From: Peptoniphilus sp. KCTC 25270
GTDB taxonomy: Bacteria; Bacillota; Clostridia; Tissierellales; Peptoniphilaceae
NCBI RefSeq assembly: GCF_021012875.1
Contig: NZ_JAJMZJ010000002.1
Location: forward strand, 1-64,000
Direction: 5' to 3'
DNA: 64,000 nucleotides
This document shows, in pieces, positions 57,552 to 64,000 of this stretch (the first letter of the stretch is position 1; each line of letters opens with the position of its first letter). The notes beneath the pieces are model-generated. The model made no database searches. It was not told the DNA's origin and was given only the letters and a program-made list of their open reading frames with translations. The translations under genes were made by a program, and so were the position numbers.

Positions 57552-58858
57552 TCTCTTCTCTCTTTCAACACAATATTCAATAGCAAGGCAACAATCGTTC
57601 CTGCGGAGATTCCCGAAGAAAAGACCATGCGCACCGTTTCTGGTAAGTTGCTTAAAATTTCTGGTTTTACTGTAACGCCAATCCCAATGGCAAAGGCCAC
57701 AGAGATAATTAACAATTCCCTTTCTCGCAATGTGATGCTTCCTAAGGTTTTTACCCCTTGGGCCGCAATCAAACCAAACATAATTACTCCAACGCCTCCT
57801 AAAACAGGTTGTGGCATAACCGAAATCAAAGCACTAAGTTTTGGGAAAACCCCTAAAATCATTAAGATGATTCCCGCCAGAACCATAACCGAGCGAGAAG
57901 CCACTTTGGTTAAAGTAATCAAGCCAACGTTTTGAGAAAAAGCCGTATTGGGCCCAGCCCCTAAAATACCAGAAATCAAAGATCCTACCCCGTCACACAA
58001 TACACCGGCAGAAATTTGATCTTCTGAAATTTTTTCATGGGAACTTTCCCCAATGGCCATAAGAATCCCAACCGTTCCAATGGCCGAAACAATATAGGCC
58101 GGAATAAAGGACAAAGTCGACGCCATATCAAAATGAACGCCGTAACGTAAAATATTGGGAATCTCAATCCATTTGGCCGCCGCTACTTGAGATAAATCTA
58201 CCATTCCCAAAGGAATGCAAATCAAATAGCCAAATACCATTCCAATAAATACAGAAGCCGAAGACAACATTCCCTTTCCATAATAATTCAAACACAAAGT
58301 AAAAATCATAATTACCAAAGCCACCGAAATATTTTGGATGGACGCATAATCCGCCGCTCCAGCTCCTCCAGCAGCCCAATCAATACTTACTGGCAAAAGC
58401 GTAATCCCAATTAAAGAAACGACAGTCCCTGTAATCAATGGAGGAAAAAATCGCATTAACGGCTTAATAAAACGACTTAAAATAATTTCAGCAAAAGACC
58501 CCGTAATGGTCGCCGCCACAATTCCCGGAATCCCAAATTTTGCCCCTACAACAATGGACGGATTGGCAAAGGTAAAATCCGTACCCATCATTCCTGGAAC
58601 TCGTGCTCCAATTTTCCAAACTCCCTTGGATTGCAACAAAGTCGTAATCCCTGAGGCAAAAATCGTTGCCGCCACCATAACAGAAGTTTCTTCCACACTA
58701 AATCCCACCGCAGAACAAACCACCAAAGGCACGGCAATAATTCCCGCAAAAGCCGCCAAAATATGTTGCAAAGCTAAAATTAACGCCTCTCCAAATCTTG
58801 GCTTGTCTTCAATTCCATAAATCAACTGATCCTCGTTCGATGTTTTGACTTCTTCCAT
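57548..58858 (-). CDS. pbuX: xanthine permease (NCS2 family)
   Basis: The 436-aa NCS2 transporter has 14 hydrophobic segments. 'LALQHILAAFAGIIAVPLVV' marks TM1, and the substrate block 'GAGPNTAFSQNVGLITLTKV' has the Gln/Asn pair of xanthine and urate carriers. Start at 58858 is set by AGGAGG; 25 codons are open upstream through the terminator. Coupled to xpt for xanthine salvage. Confidence 0.95.
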   Translation of the reverse strand: MEEVKTSNEDQLIYGIEDKPRFGEALILALQHILAAFAGIIAVPLVVCSAVGFSVEETSVMVAATIFASGITTLLQSKGVWKIGARVPGMMGTDFTFANPSIVVGAKFGIPGIVAATITGSFAEIILSRFIKPLMRFFPPLITGTVVSLIGITLLPVSIDWAAGGAGAADYASIQNISVALVIMIFTLCLNYYGKGMLSSASVFIGMVFGYLICIPLGMVDLSQVAAAKWIEIPNILRYGVHFDMASTLSFIPAYIVSAIGTVGILMAIGESSHEKISEDQISAGVLCDGVGSLISGILGAGPNTAFSQNVGLITLTKVASRSVMVLAGIILMILGVFPKLSALISVMPQPVLGGVGVIMFGLIAAQGVKTLGSITLRERELLIISVAFAIGIGVTVKPEILSNLPETVRMVFSSGISAGTIVALLLNIVLKERRE

Positions 58859-58871
58859 ATTTCCTCCTAAA

Positions 58872-58925
58872 TAAAAAAAATAAAAGATTCCCCCCTCCAT
58901 AAATAGCGTTAGAAAATCTTTTATT
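58872..58925 (-). terminator. purine riboswitch terminator
   Basis: The stem AATAAAAGATT/AATCTTTTATT (58915-58925 with 58879-58889) is followed on the minus strand by eight or nine U's, just before the pbuX ribosome site. Confidence 0.85.
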
Positions 58926-58939
58926 GAAAGCAATCAAAC

Positions 58940-59022
58940 AAGAATCCTAACCCATAGTCTATGATTTTACGGTCATAGGTAGAAACGCATCCCCCTATTG
59001 GATGCCTATATGAGCAAATCTT
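58940..59022 (-). promoter_or_regulatory. purine (guanine-type) riboswitch
   Basis: On the minus strand: GCTCATATAGG, P2 GCATCC/GGATGC, GTTTCTACC, P3 CTATGA/TCATAG around loop CCGTAAA, then GACTATGGG. The C in GACTATG is the specificity base of guanine-class aptamers (adenine-class has U). It controls pbuX-xpt. Confidence 0.95.
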
Positions 59023-59099
59023 TTTTAATATAAAATAGTCTACCATCTCCAAGGAAAAATGTCATCTTTTTTAGGAAAATTTCCTGTCCTTTTTCCAAC

Positions 59100-59828
59100 T
59101 CAATGACCCCGAGGGGCTTGATGAAGAATTTCTTTTTCTGTTTTGAAATCCGCAATTAAAAAATCGATTAGAATCACAAACAAAGGAATCAAGGCAAAAA
59201 ACATAGCTCGCCCTTTCATAATATTGGTTAAAAACACCGCCGCAAAAGAACCAAACACAAACACAGAAAGCATAATTACATGGACACGAATTTTTTCCCC
59301 ATAGGAATCCACTTCCCTATGACGCACAATCTTGGCCAAACTAATTCCAACTTGGCGAATATGGTTGGTACAAAACGTTGTCGCCATAGGCATACTTTGC
59401 GCTTGGCGGAAGGTGTTGTATTGCATAGAGCAAATAAAATTTAGCATTACTTGGCTAATTTGATGAGGAGCCGATTCCGGCAAAAGAGCCAAGAAAATCA
59501 CCGCACAAATTTCCACAATAATAAATATCGTATCCCATCGCAACAATCCAAAACGGCGGATGGGCAAAGGTATGTATTCTGAAATAAAAGAGCCCAAAAG
59601 ATAGGCACTAATGGGAATAAAAAAGTACAGAGCCCCAGGAATGTTTCCATGGCCCAAATAAAGTCCCAACAAAACAACATTGGCCGTTTGGGCATTGCAA
59701 AAAATCCCTCCACGAATATTGTAGGTAAAGCCACCAAAAAAGCCACCCACCATCATTAAGAGAGCAAAAACCCAACGTTTTTCACATTCCAAATATACAT
59801 TTTCTTCTATTTTTACTCGACAATCCAT
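59100..59828 (-). CDS. DUF1275 (YoaK-like) membrane protein
   Basis: The 242-aa protein has six hydrophobic segments. 'GGFFGGFTYNIRGGIFCNAQ' followed by 'TANVVLLGLYLGHGN' is the hallmark of the DUF1275/YoaK family, whose function is unknown. An ATG three codons upstream lies too close to the AAGGA site, so I choose 59828. Confidence 0.88.
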   Translation of the reverse strand: MDCRVKIEENVYLECEKRWVFALLMMVGGFFGGFTYNIRGGIFCNAQTANVVLLGLYLGHGNIPGALYFFIPISAYLLGSFISEYIPLPIRRFGLLRWDTIFIIVEICAVIFLALLPESAPHQISQVMLNFICSMQYNTFRQAQSMPMATTFCTNHIRQVGISLAKIVRHREVDSYGEKIRVHVIMLSVFVFGSFAAVFLTNIMKGRAMFFALIPLFVILIDFLIADFKTEKEILHQAPRGH

Positions 59829-59901
59829 CAGCAACATTCCTTTTATTCTTCAGATTCTGTTCTTTTATCATGACAAAAAAAAGAGAGTTTTTCAACCCTC
59901 C

Positions 59902-60500
59902 CTAGAAATTTTCAAAATGATTTTTCTTCATCCAAAAGAAACTCCCACGATCCAAAAGAAAAACAAGACCCGAAATCAAAAACGTAAAAAGAATAAATAA
60001 AACCACCCAAGAAAAATCATCAAAAGTGATTTTCAAAATTTCTTTCTCTTTCAAAAAAACTTCACCACGAGCCAAAATAATCGCACTGGCCACAACCAAA
60101 CAAATATGTCCCCCAACAAAACTCAAATTTGTTACATGGGGCCACAAATAAGGCGATGGATCCGGCAAGGCAAAAGAAACCATTCCCCAACAAATCCCAA
60201 CCAAGCAAAATATTTCAGCAATCGCTCCCGTCTTCCATAATAGCCAAACCACAGCAAAAACATGGAAATACGACAATGATACAGAGGCAGACCCTCCTTA
60301 AGGAACAACGAAGAATCCCCCCAATACCAATACAACAATAAAATTTGAATCAAAATTCCCATTTGCAAAGAAAATTTTAACAAAAAATCTTTTTTACGAA
60401 AACAATACGCCAAAAAAATAGCCAAAGCCATAGCCACACGAATCCAAACAACAGGAATGTGAACCGATTTATCTATATTGTGGCGAAAAAAATATTCCAT
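59902..60500 (-). pseudogene. TIGR02206/YwaF-like membrane protein, frameshifted
   Basis: The first frame (from 60500, GGGGG site) gives three hydrophobic segments ending 'LPLYHCRISMF'. The second frame (to 59902) resumes with 'AVVWLLWKTGAIAEIFCLVG', 'SFALPDPSPYLWPH' and 'FVGGHICLV'. Adding one T to the T5 run near 60266-60270 joins them into a ~200-residue protein of YwaF-like order (LPLHxC ... P ... PH ... GH). Function unknown. Real mutation or consensus error cannot be told apart here. Confidence 0.75.
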
Positions 60501-60516
60501 AATCCCCCTCTATATA

Positions 60517-60936
60517 TCAAAATTTATCCAATTTTACTTTTATAGACCTAACTGCAACAGCCCCCAAAAAAATCACAAAGAGAATCGTATCCCACCAAGC
60601 CGGAAAACCCATGAAATAAGAAAAAATCGAATACACACCATAAAAAAAGGCAACCAAACCAAAATATTTCACATGCCACCAAGCATAAGCCTTCCGATTC
60701 TGAGAATTCGCTCGCTTTGCCTCTTCAAAAGACAGTCCCGTAAACCAATAAATTCGTTCCGTTTTATAAATAAAAAACATCAAAAGGACAATTCCAAAAT
60801 TGGCCCACTGTAACAAAAGCAAAACTTTTCCTTTCTCATTCATTTGAGGAGTTCCCAAATCCAGAAGAAAAAATACCGCCATATAAAGAAACAGAAAAAG
60901 CACAAGGCCCTTATACGTTTTTTTGTACTCTTTCAT
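60517..60936 (-). CDS. hypothetical four-helix membrane protein
   Basis: The 139-aa protein has four hydrophobic segments (~9-28, ~38-58, ~83-105, ~110-128) and a Lys-rich C-terminus. I recognise no family; the layout 'TGLSFEEAKRANSQNRKAYA' between TM2 and TM3 suggests a cytosolic loop. GGAGGTG before the ATG at 60936 sets the start. It lies 16 bases before the broken YwaF-like gene, so probably in one transcript. Confidence 0.7.
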   Translation of the reverse strand: MKEYKKTYKGLVLFLFLYMAVFFLLDLGTPQMNEKGKVLLLLQWANFGIVLLMFFIYKTERIYWFTGLSFEEAKRANSQNRKAYAWWHVKYFGLVAFFYGVYSIFSYFMGFPAWWDTILFVIFLGAVAVRSIKVKLDKF

Positions 60937-61089
60937 AGACACCTCCAAATATATAAATATATACATATATGTAAAATATAACAGATATTATATCACATAT
61001 ATATACCTATATGTTTATCTTGGGAAAAAGAGAAATGGCGAAAAAGAAACATACTTTTCATTCTCCTGGCGGAGAATTCTACCAGAACC

Positions 61090-61595
61090 TCCCCGCCGGT
61101 TACGTCATTTCCACCGGAAAAATTCTGATAAGAATTTTGGAGCGGAGAAATCTCACACACCTTTTACACGTTCTCACACCCAAGGCCCTTCCCCTAGATT
61201 ATCCCCGCTGGTTACGTCATTTCGACCGAGAAATTTTGCAAAAATTGCGAGTGGAGAAATCTCACATACATTTTACATTCTCACTCCCAAGGCCTTTGTT
61301 CTAGGTTTGCGCCCACCAATTACGTCATTTCGACCAGAAAAATTCCGCCAGGAATTTTGGAGTGGAGAAATCTGACAACCCTTTACGTTCTCAATTCCAA
61401 GGGCTTTGTTCTAGGTTTGCGCCCACCAATTACATCATTTCGACCAGAAAAATTCTGATAAGAATTTTGGAGCGGAGAAATCTCACATACATTTTACATT
61501 CTCACTCCCAAGGCCTTTGTTCTAGGTAGACGCCCACCCCGGTGAGATTTCTCGACTCGCTCCGCTCCCTCGAAATGACATAAAAAGGAGGACAC
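61090..61595. repeat. P repeat block 4: four tandem left halves and one right half
   Basis: Left halves start at 61100, 61212, 61320 and 61430, a ~110-nt period, and a single right half closes the block at 61540-61592. The tip hairpins differ by base pair: AAAATTCTGATAAGAATTTT in two, TTCCGCCAGGAA in another. The 60,940-61,090 gap is AT-rich and empty. Confidence 0.9.
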
Positions 61596-61598
61596 TCC

Positions 61599-61835
61599 TT
61601 AACCAATTGTAACTCTCACTTTCATTCCCCAACAGGAACGTCAATCTGCCACGAATCCATAGAATGCTTTTCGAAGAAAAGCGTACATTCCGTGCGTTTT
61701 GAGGGTGTAAGGGGAGGGGCCCGGGGAAGGCATGAGGGAGAATCGCAACTCCCTTCGCTCTCCCCGAGTAAAGAAAATGAGAAAGTATATAAAGTTTTCG
61801 GTTATTTAGAAATCAACAAAACCCATTTTTCGTTC
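61599..61835 (-). repeat. R element copy 3
   Basis: A near-identical copy of 47938-48184 in the same orientation. Loop AATCGCAA is at 61741-61748 and the second hairpin near 61667-61683. The long stem carries one mismatch relative to copy 1. Confidence 0.88.
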
Positions 61836-61857
61836 TTCGTTACAAGGGCATTCCCTA

Positions 61858-62056
61858 GTTTATCCCCACTAATTACGTCATTTCGACCGAGGAATTTTGG
61901 TAGGATTTTCCACCACTTACGCCGTTTCGTTCGAGGAATTTTGATAGGATTTTCCCCGTCGGTTACGTCATTTCGACCGGAAAAATTCTGATAAGAATTT
62001 TGGAGCGGAGAAATCTCACAACCCTTTTACGTTTGTCATTACAAAGGCCTTCCCCT
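61858..62056. repeat. P repeat block 5 (left halves only)
   Basis: Left ends lie at 61873, 61917 and 61963. The first two are short (~45 nt, ending TAGGATTTTCC) and the third is full. No right half follows. Confidence 0.85.
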
Positions 62057-62106
62057 TACCCAAAGGGTTATTTTATCCCTAGAATCTTTTCATACTTTCA
62101 TACAAA

Positions 62107-62136
62107 AAAAACACAAGTTATTCAAACCTGTGTTTT
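62107..62136 (-). terminator. terminator downstream of the 62-aa gene
   Basis: The stem AAAACACAGG../..TGTGTTTT is followed by eight U's on the minus strand. Between it and 62303 the frame shows only a short possible C-terminal remnant. Confidence 0.65.
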
Positions 62137-62302
62137 CCAATTCTTTCTCTTGATAAGATAAAGAGTTTTTCTATCTATTTATTTTTATAAACTTTTATCT
62201 GAAGACTTCAATTGAATTCACTTTCGATAAACCATAAATTCTCCTTGCATCGATTCTTTATGAATCTTTTCCGCGTCTTCTTTTTTTCCCGATTATCCTC
62301 AA

Positions 62303-62491
62303 TCAGAAATCCTCTAATTCTCTTCTTCTCTCTGAAATAATTCCTTCCAGCTCATCCAAATCTTCTCCGCTTGCCTTTTTGCGAATAAAGCTACGAGCAG
62401 AAGATCTTTGCTTCATAAAGTTGGACTTTTCCTTGTTCTTTGCATTCCATCTCTCAACAGCTCTCCGTTGTGGTTCGCTTACCTTTCCCAT
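62303..62491 (-). CDS. small basic helical hypothetical protein next to the mini-CRISPR
   Basis: The 62-aa soluble protein is highly charged: 'SEPQRRAVERWNAKNKEKSN', then 'RSSARSFIRKKASGEDLDEL'. Similar short proteins with an 'ARSFI....EDL.EL' core occur in Firmicutes without assigned role (from memory). GGGGG lies six bases before the ATG at 62491; a GTG at 62509 is too far up. A TATAAT box is at 62510-62515, giving an almost leaderless mRNA. It lies directly downstream (minus strand) of the CRISPR repeats. Confidence 0.65.
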   Translation of the reverse strand: MGKVSEPQRRAVERWNAKNKEKSNFMKQRSSARSFIRKKASGEDLDELEGIISERRRELEDF

Positions 62492-62538
62492 AACATCCCC
62501 CTTTAACACATTATAAGCTCCTCAACTTTCGCTCACCG

Positions 62539-62627
62539 ATTTGACCCCCGCTAACGCGGGAAACAATACTTTACATAGATCCTTAATTGACTCTATTCAG
62601 GATCACCCCCGCTAACGCGGGGAAGAA
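62539..62627 (-). CRISPR. two-repeat type I-E-like mini-array
   Basis: Two repeats of about 28 nt lie 61 nt apart: 62600-62627 (GGATCACCCCCGCTAACGCG... on plus) and 62539-62566, which keeps the ACCCCCGCTAACGCGGG core but has changed ends. The single spacer is 62567-62599, 33 nt. Repeat form and the 61-nt period match type I-E. Read on the minus strand (TTCTTCCCCGCG...), the degenerate repeat is at the trailer end. No cas genes are in the window. Confidence 0.82.
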
Positions 62628-62760
62628 AAAAGGAAAATAAAATGAAAATCAAAAACACTTATCAAACACTAGAGAAATTTTTTATAACGAATAAAGTCAT
62701 TTAACTCTTTCGTTAATGCTATTGTAATAGAACACCCAAAAATAAGCAAGTATAAATTTT
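62628..62760 (-). promoter_or_regulatory. AT-rich putative CRISPR leader with promoter
   Basis: On the minus strand TTGCTT (62744-62749), 17 bp, TACAAT (62721-62726) forms a usable promoter about 95 bp before the first repeat. The stretch is AT-rich and free of ORFs, as leaders are. From 62760 to 62890 I see nothing. Confidence 0.55.
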
Positions 62761-62893
62761 TGAAAAACTACATTTTTCCCTGCCGCTCTTTATCCTAATC
62801 TTTATTTTTCTGCACCAATCGTCACTTACCTAAAATTTCCTCCTACTTACTTCGTTTCCACTAGAAAGTACCAAAAGGTTCTTCACCCGCCGG

Positions 62894-63090
62894 TTACGTC
62901 ATTTCGACCGAGTAATTTCGATAGAAATTGCAAGCGGAGAAATCTCACACTCCTTTTGCATTCTCAATTCCAAGGGCCTTCCCCTAGGTTTACGCCCACC
63001 AACTACGTCATTTCGACCGGAAAAATTTTGACAAGAATTTTGGAGTGGAGAAATCTCACATTCCTTTTACGCTGACACACCCAAGGGCAA
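62894..63090. repeat. P repeat block 6 (two tandem left halves)
   Basis: Left halves start at 62894 and 63003, 109 nt apart. The first has tip hairpin AATTTC-GATA-GAAATT, a different paired version from other copies. No right half. Confidence 0.88.
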
Positions 63091-63103
63091 AAAGGGAAAC
63101 TTT

Positions 63104-63288
63104 TGATTCTTCCTTTCTTCGTGAATTCCGCGTTCTTTCTCATTCTTTTCTTATTCGTTTTCTAGGGGCAGGGACAAGGGCGTTGCGATTCGCCCTATGT
63201 CCCTCCCCTAGGACCCCCACCCTTGTTACCCTAACGCTTTTTTAGAGGTAGCTTTTTCTTAGGAAAAAGCATTGGTACGGATTCGCGA
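63104..63288 (+). repeat. R element copy 4
   Basis: The main hairpin is 63164-63209 with loop TTGCGATT (63183-63190); the second hairpin is 63251-63270. Over the hairpin and next ~30 bases it is identical to copy 2. Confidence 0.88.
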
Positions 63289-63325
63289 GAGGGAAGGTTC
63301 ATACATTTGCATTGCACTCTCCTAG

Positions 63326-63595
63326 TTATGTCATTTCGACCGAAAACATTCCGTTAGGGATTTTGGAGTGGAGAAATCTCACACTCCTTTTGCATTCTCA
63401 ATTCCAAGGGCCTTCCCCTAGTTTATCTCCCGCCACTTACGTCATTTCGACCGAGTAATTTCGATAGAAATTGCAAGCGGAGAAATCTGACAGGATTTTA
63501 CGCTGACACACCCAAGGGCCTGGTTCTAGATAAACGCCCATCCCGGTGAGATTTCTCGAGTCGCTCCGCTCCCTCGAAATGACGTGGTTGGGAGG
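63326..63595. repeat. P repeat block 7 (two left halves plus right half)
   Basis: Left halves at 63326 and 63437 (111 nt apart) and a right half at 63545-63589. The block ends directly against a phage-derived gene fragment. Confidence 0.9.
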
Positions 63596-63635
63596 GATTC
63601 CGTGGAGTATCTACCGGGAGATGGGAAACGTCAAA

Positions 63636-64000
63636 ATGTTCACACTAAAAAGTGGATGGATCCAGAAAAAGATGGTAAGCTCGAAGCAAGGAAAAACGGC
63701 AAACTTACAAGTAAAAGAAATCAATCGAAAAGACGACCATCAACAATTTCAAAGATATATACGCATTTTAGGGGAAGAGAGAATGCCCTCATCCTTGTCT
63801 GCTTTTCAGAAGTTAAAGTATGAAGCACCAGAGGAATATGAGAAATTAAAAGATCATGTGTTTATTCAAAATAATTTTAATAGGGGTATTTGGAAAGACG
63901 AGGTAAATTTTGAAAAACAAAAAAGACATATGCAATCAACGGTTGGAGTAAACAAGAGTTATTTTTATGATGATGTTGATGTGGCAAGGTTGTATAATAA
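63636..64000 (+). CDS. phage minor-head/toxin-like protein, partial at right edge
   Basis: An open frame from an ATG at 63636 runs off the window. It contains 'QQFQRYIRILGEERMPSSLS' then 'AFQKLKYEAPEEYEKLKDH', which resembles the linker region of SPP1 gp7-type phage minor capsid proteins. 'NFEKQKRHMQSTVG' then 'DDVDVARLYN' follow, resembling the start of polymorphic toxin type 50. No good ribosome site is seen, and the usual head-morphogenesis N-terminus is absent, so this is probably a 5'-truncated remnant next to repeat block 7. Family match is from memory. Confidence 0.6.
   Translation, partial: MFTLKSGWIQKKMVSSKQGKTANLQVKEINRKDDHQQFQRYIRILGEERMPSSLSAFQKLKYEAPEEYEKLKDHVFIQNNFNRGIWKDEVNFEKQKRHMQSTVGVNKSYFYDDVDVARLYN

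Noticed and set aside
61011-61991. Open frames of 97-150 codons in the second repeat field
   Set aside because: Same reason: repeated peptides such as 'VISTGKILIRILERRNL' come from tandem P halves.
62190-62300. Short minus-strand peptide 'EDAEKIHKESMQGEFMVYRK'
   Set aside because: Looks like a protein C-terminus but has no start and two upstream stops; too short to call more than a possible remnant.
63045-63245. 66-codon frame ending in 'TRALRFALCPSPRTPTLVTL'
   Set aside because: It is the translation of R element copy 4; the same peptide appears in copy 2.
63584-63823. 79-codon frame on plus strand at the right edge
   Set aside because: The overlapping +1 frame carries the recognisable phage-like residues and continues to the window end.

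Overview
This looks like chromosome of a low-GC Gram-positive anaerobe. The Clostridia-type cues are a butyryl-CoA:acetate CoA-transferase, S-layer-homology (SLH) proteins, a class B sortase with wall-anchored MucBP/G5 proteins, long-form HPF, and TPP, SAM-I, purine and T-box riboregulators. Peptoniphilaceae/Tissierellia is my best guess, but it is inference only.

Layout. 1-380: three tandem consensus promoters firing leftwards out of the window, as before an rRNA operon. 0.4-6.5 kb: a GNAT protein, an LCP ligase, a glutaredoxin-like protein, then a thiamine-salvage operon (thiM-thiE-HAD-thiD-cytX) behind a TPP riboswitch and terminator. 6.6-9.6 kb: MoxR/VWA module. 9.7-17.3 kb: a leftward envelope cluster (MurJ, polysaccharide deacetylase, stalk-domain protein, orphan binding lipoprotein, unknown 567-aa protein, ArAE/FUSC transporter). 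17.4-27.2 kb: hpf, uraA, hemerythrin, a two-component system, YihY, ComF, RecD2, metK behind a SAM-I riboswitch. 27.2-38.2 kb: surface and secreted proteins, several broken: a secreted protein with an in-frame TAG, a CoA-transferase, two SLH-CAP proteins (one frameshifted), a lipoprotein, two MucBP proteins ending in NPQT-type sorting signals (one with four frameshifts), and their likely class B sortase. 38.4-47.6 kb: lysS-greA-dusB-coaX-ECF transporter, a P1 peptidase, PBP1A and a second ThiM-like protein. 47.7-49.0 kb: dense non-coding repeats. 49.1-60.9 kb: ahpCF, MATE, a methionine T-box operon (metNIQ plus an M20 amidohydrolase), pbuX-xpt behind a guanine-type purine riboswitch, and membrane proteins. 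61.0-63.6 kb: a second repeat field containing a two-repeat type I-E CRISPR mini-array with no cas genes. The right edge carries a fragment of a phage minor-head/toxin-like gene.

The most unusual signal is in the two repeat fields. A ~185-240 bp element (here called R) occurs four times, twice in each orientation. It has a GC-rich hairpin with an invariant TTGCGATT loop, stems that differ by base pair, and a second small hairpin. It is interleaved with palindromic units (here called P) built from ~110-nt left halves, often tandem, and right halves. Inner hairpins of P also vary in a base-paired way. Neither element codes for protein as far as I can see.

Several breaks in surface genes are single-base losses, three of them in homopolymer runs. 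They may be real decay, phase variation or consensus errors, and raw reads would decide.
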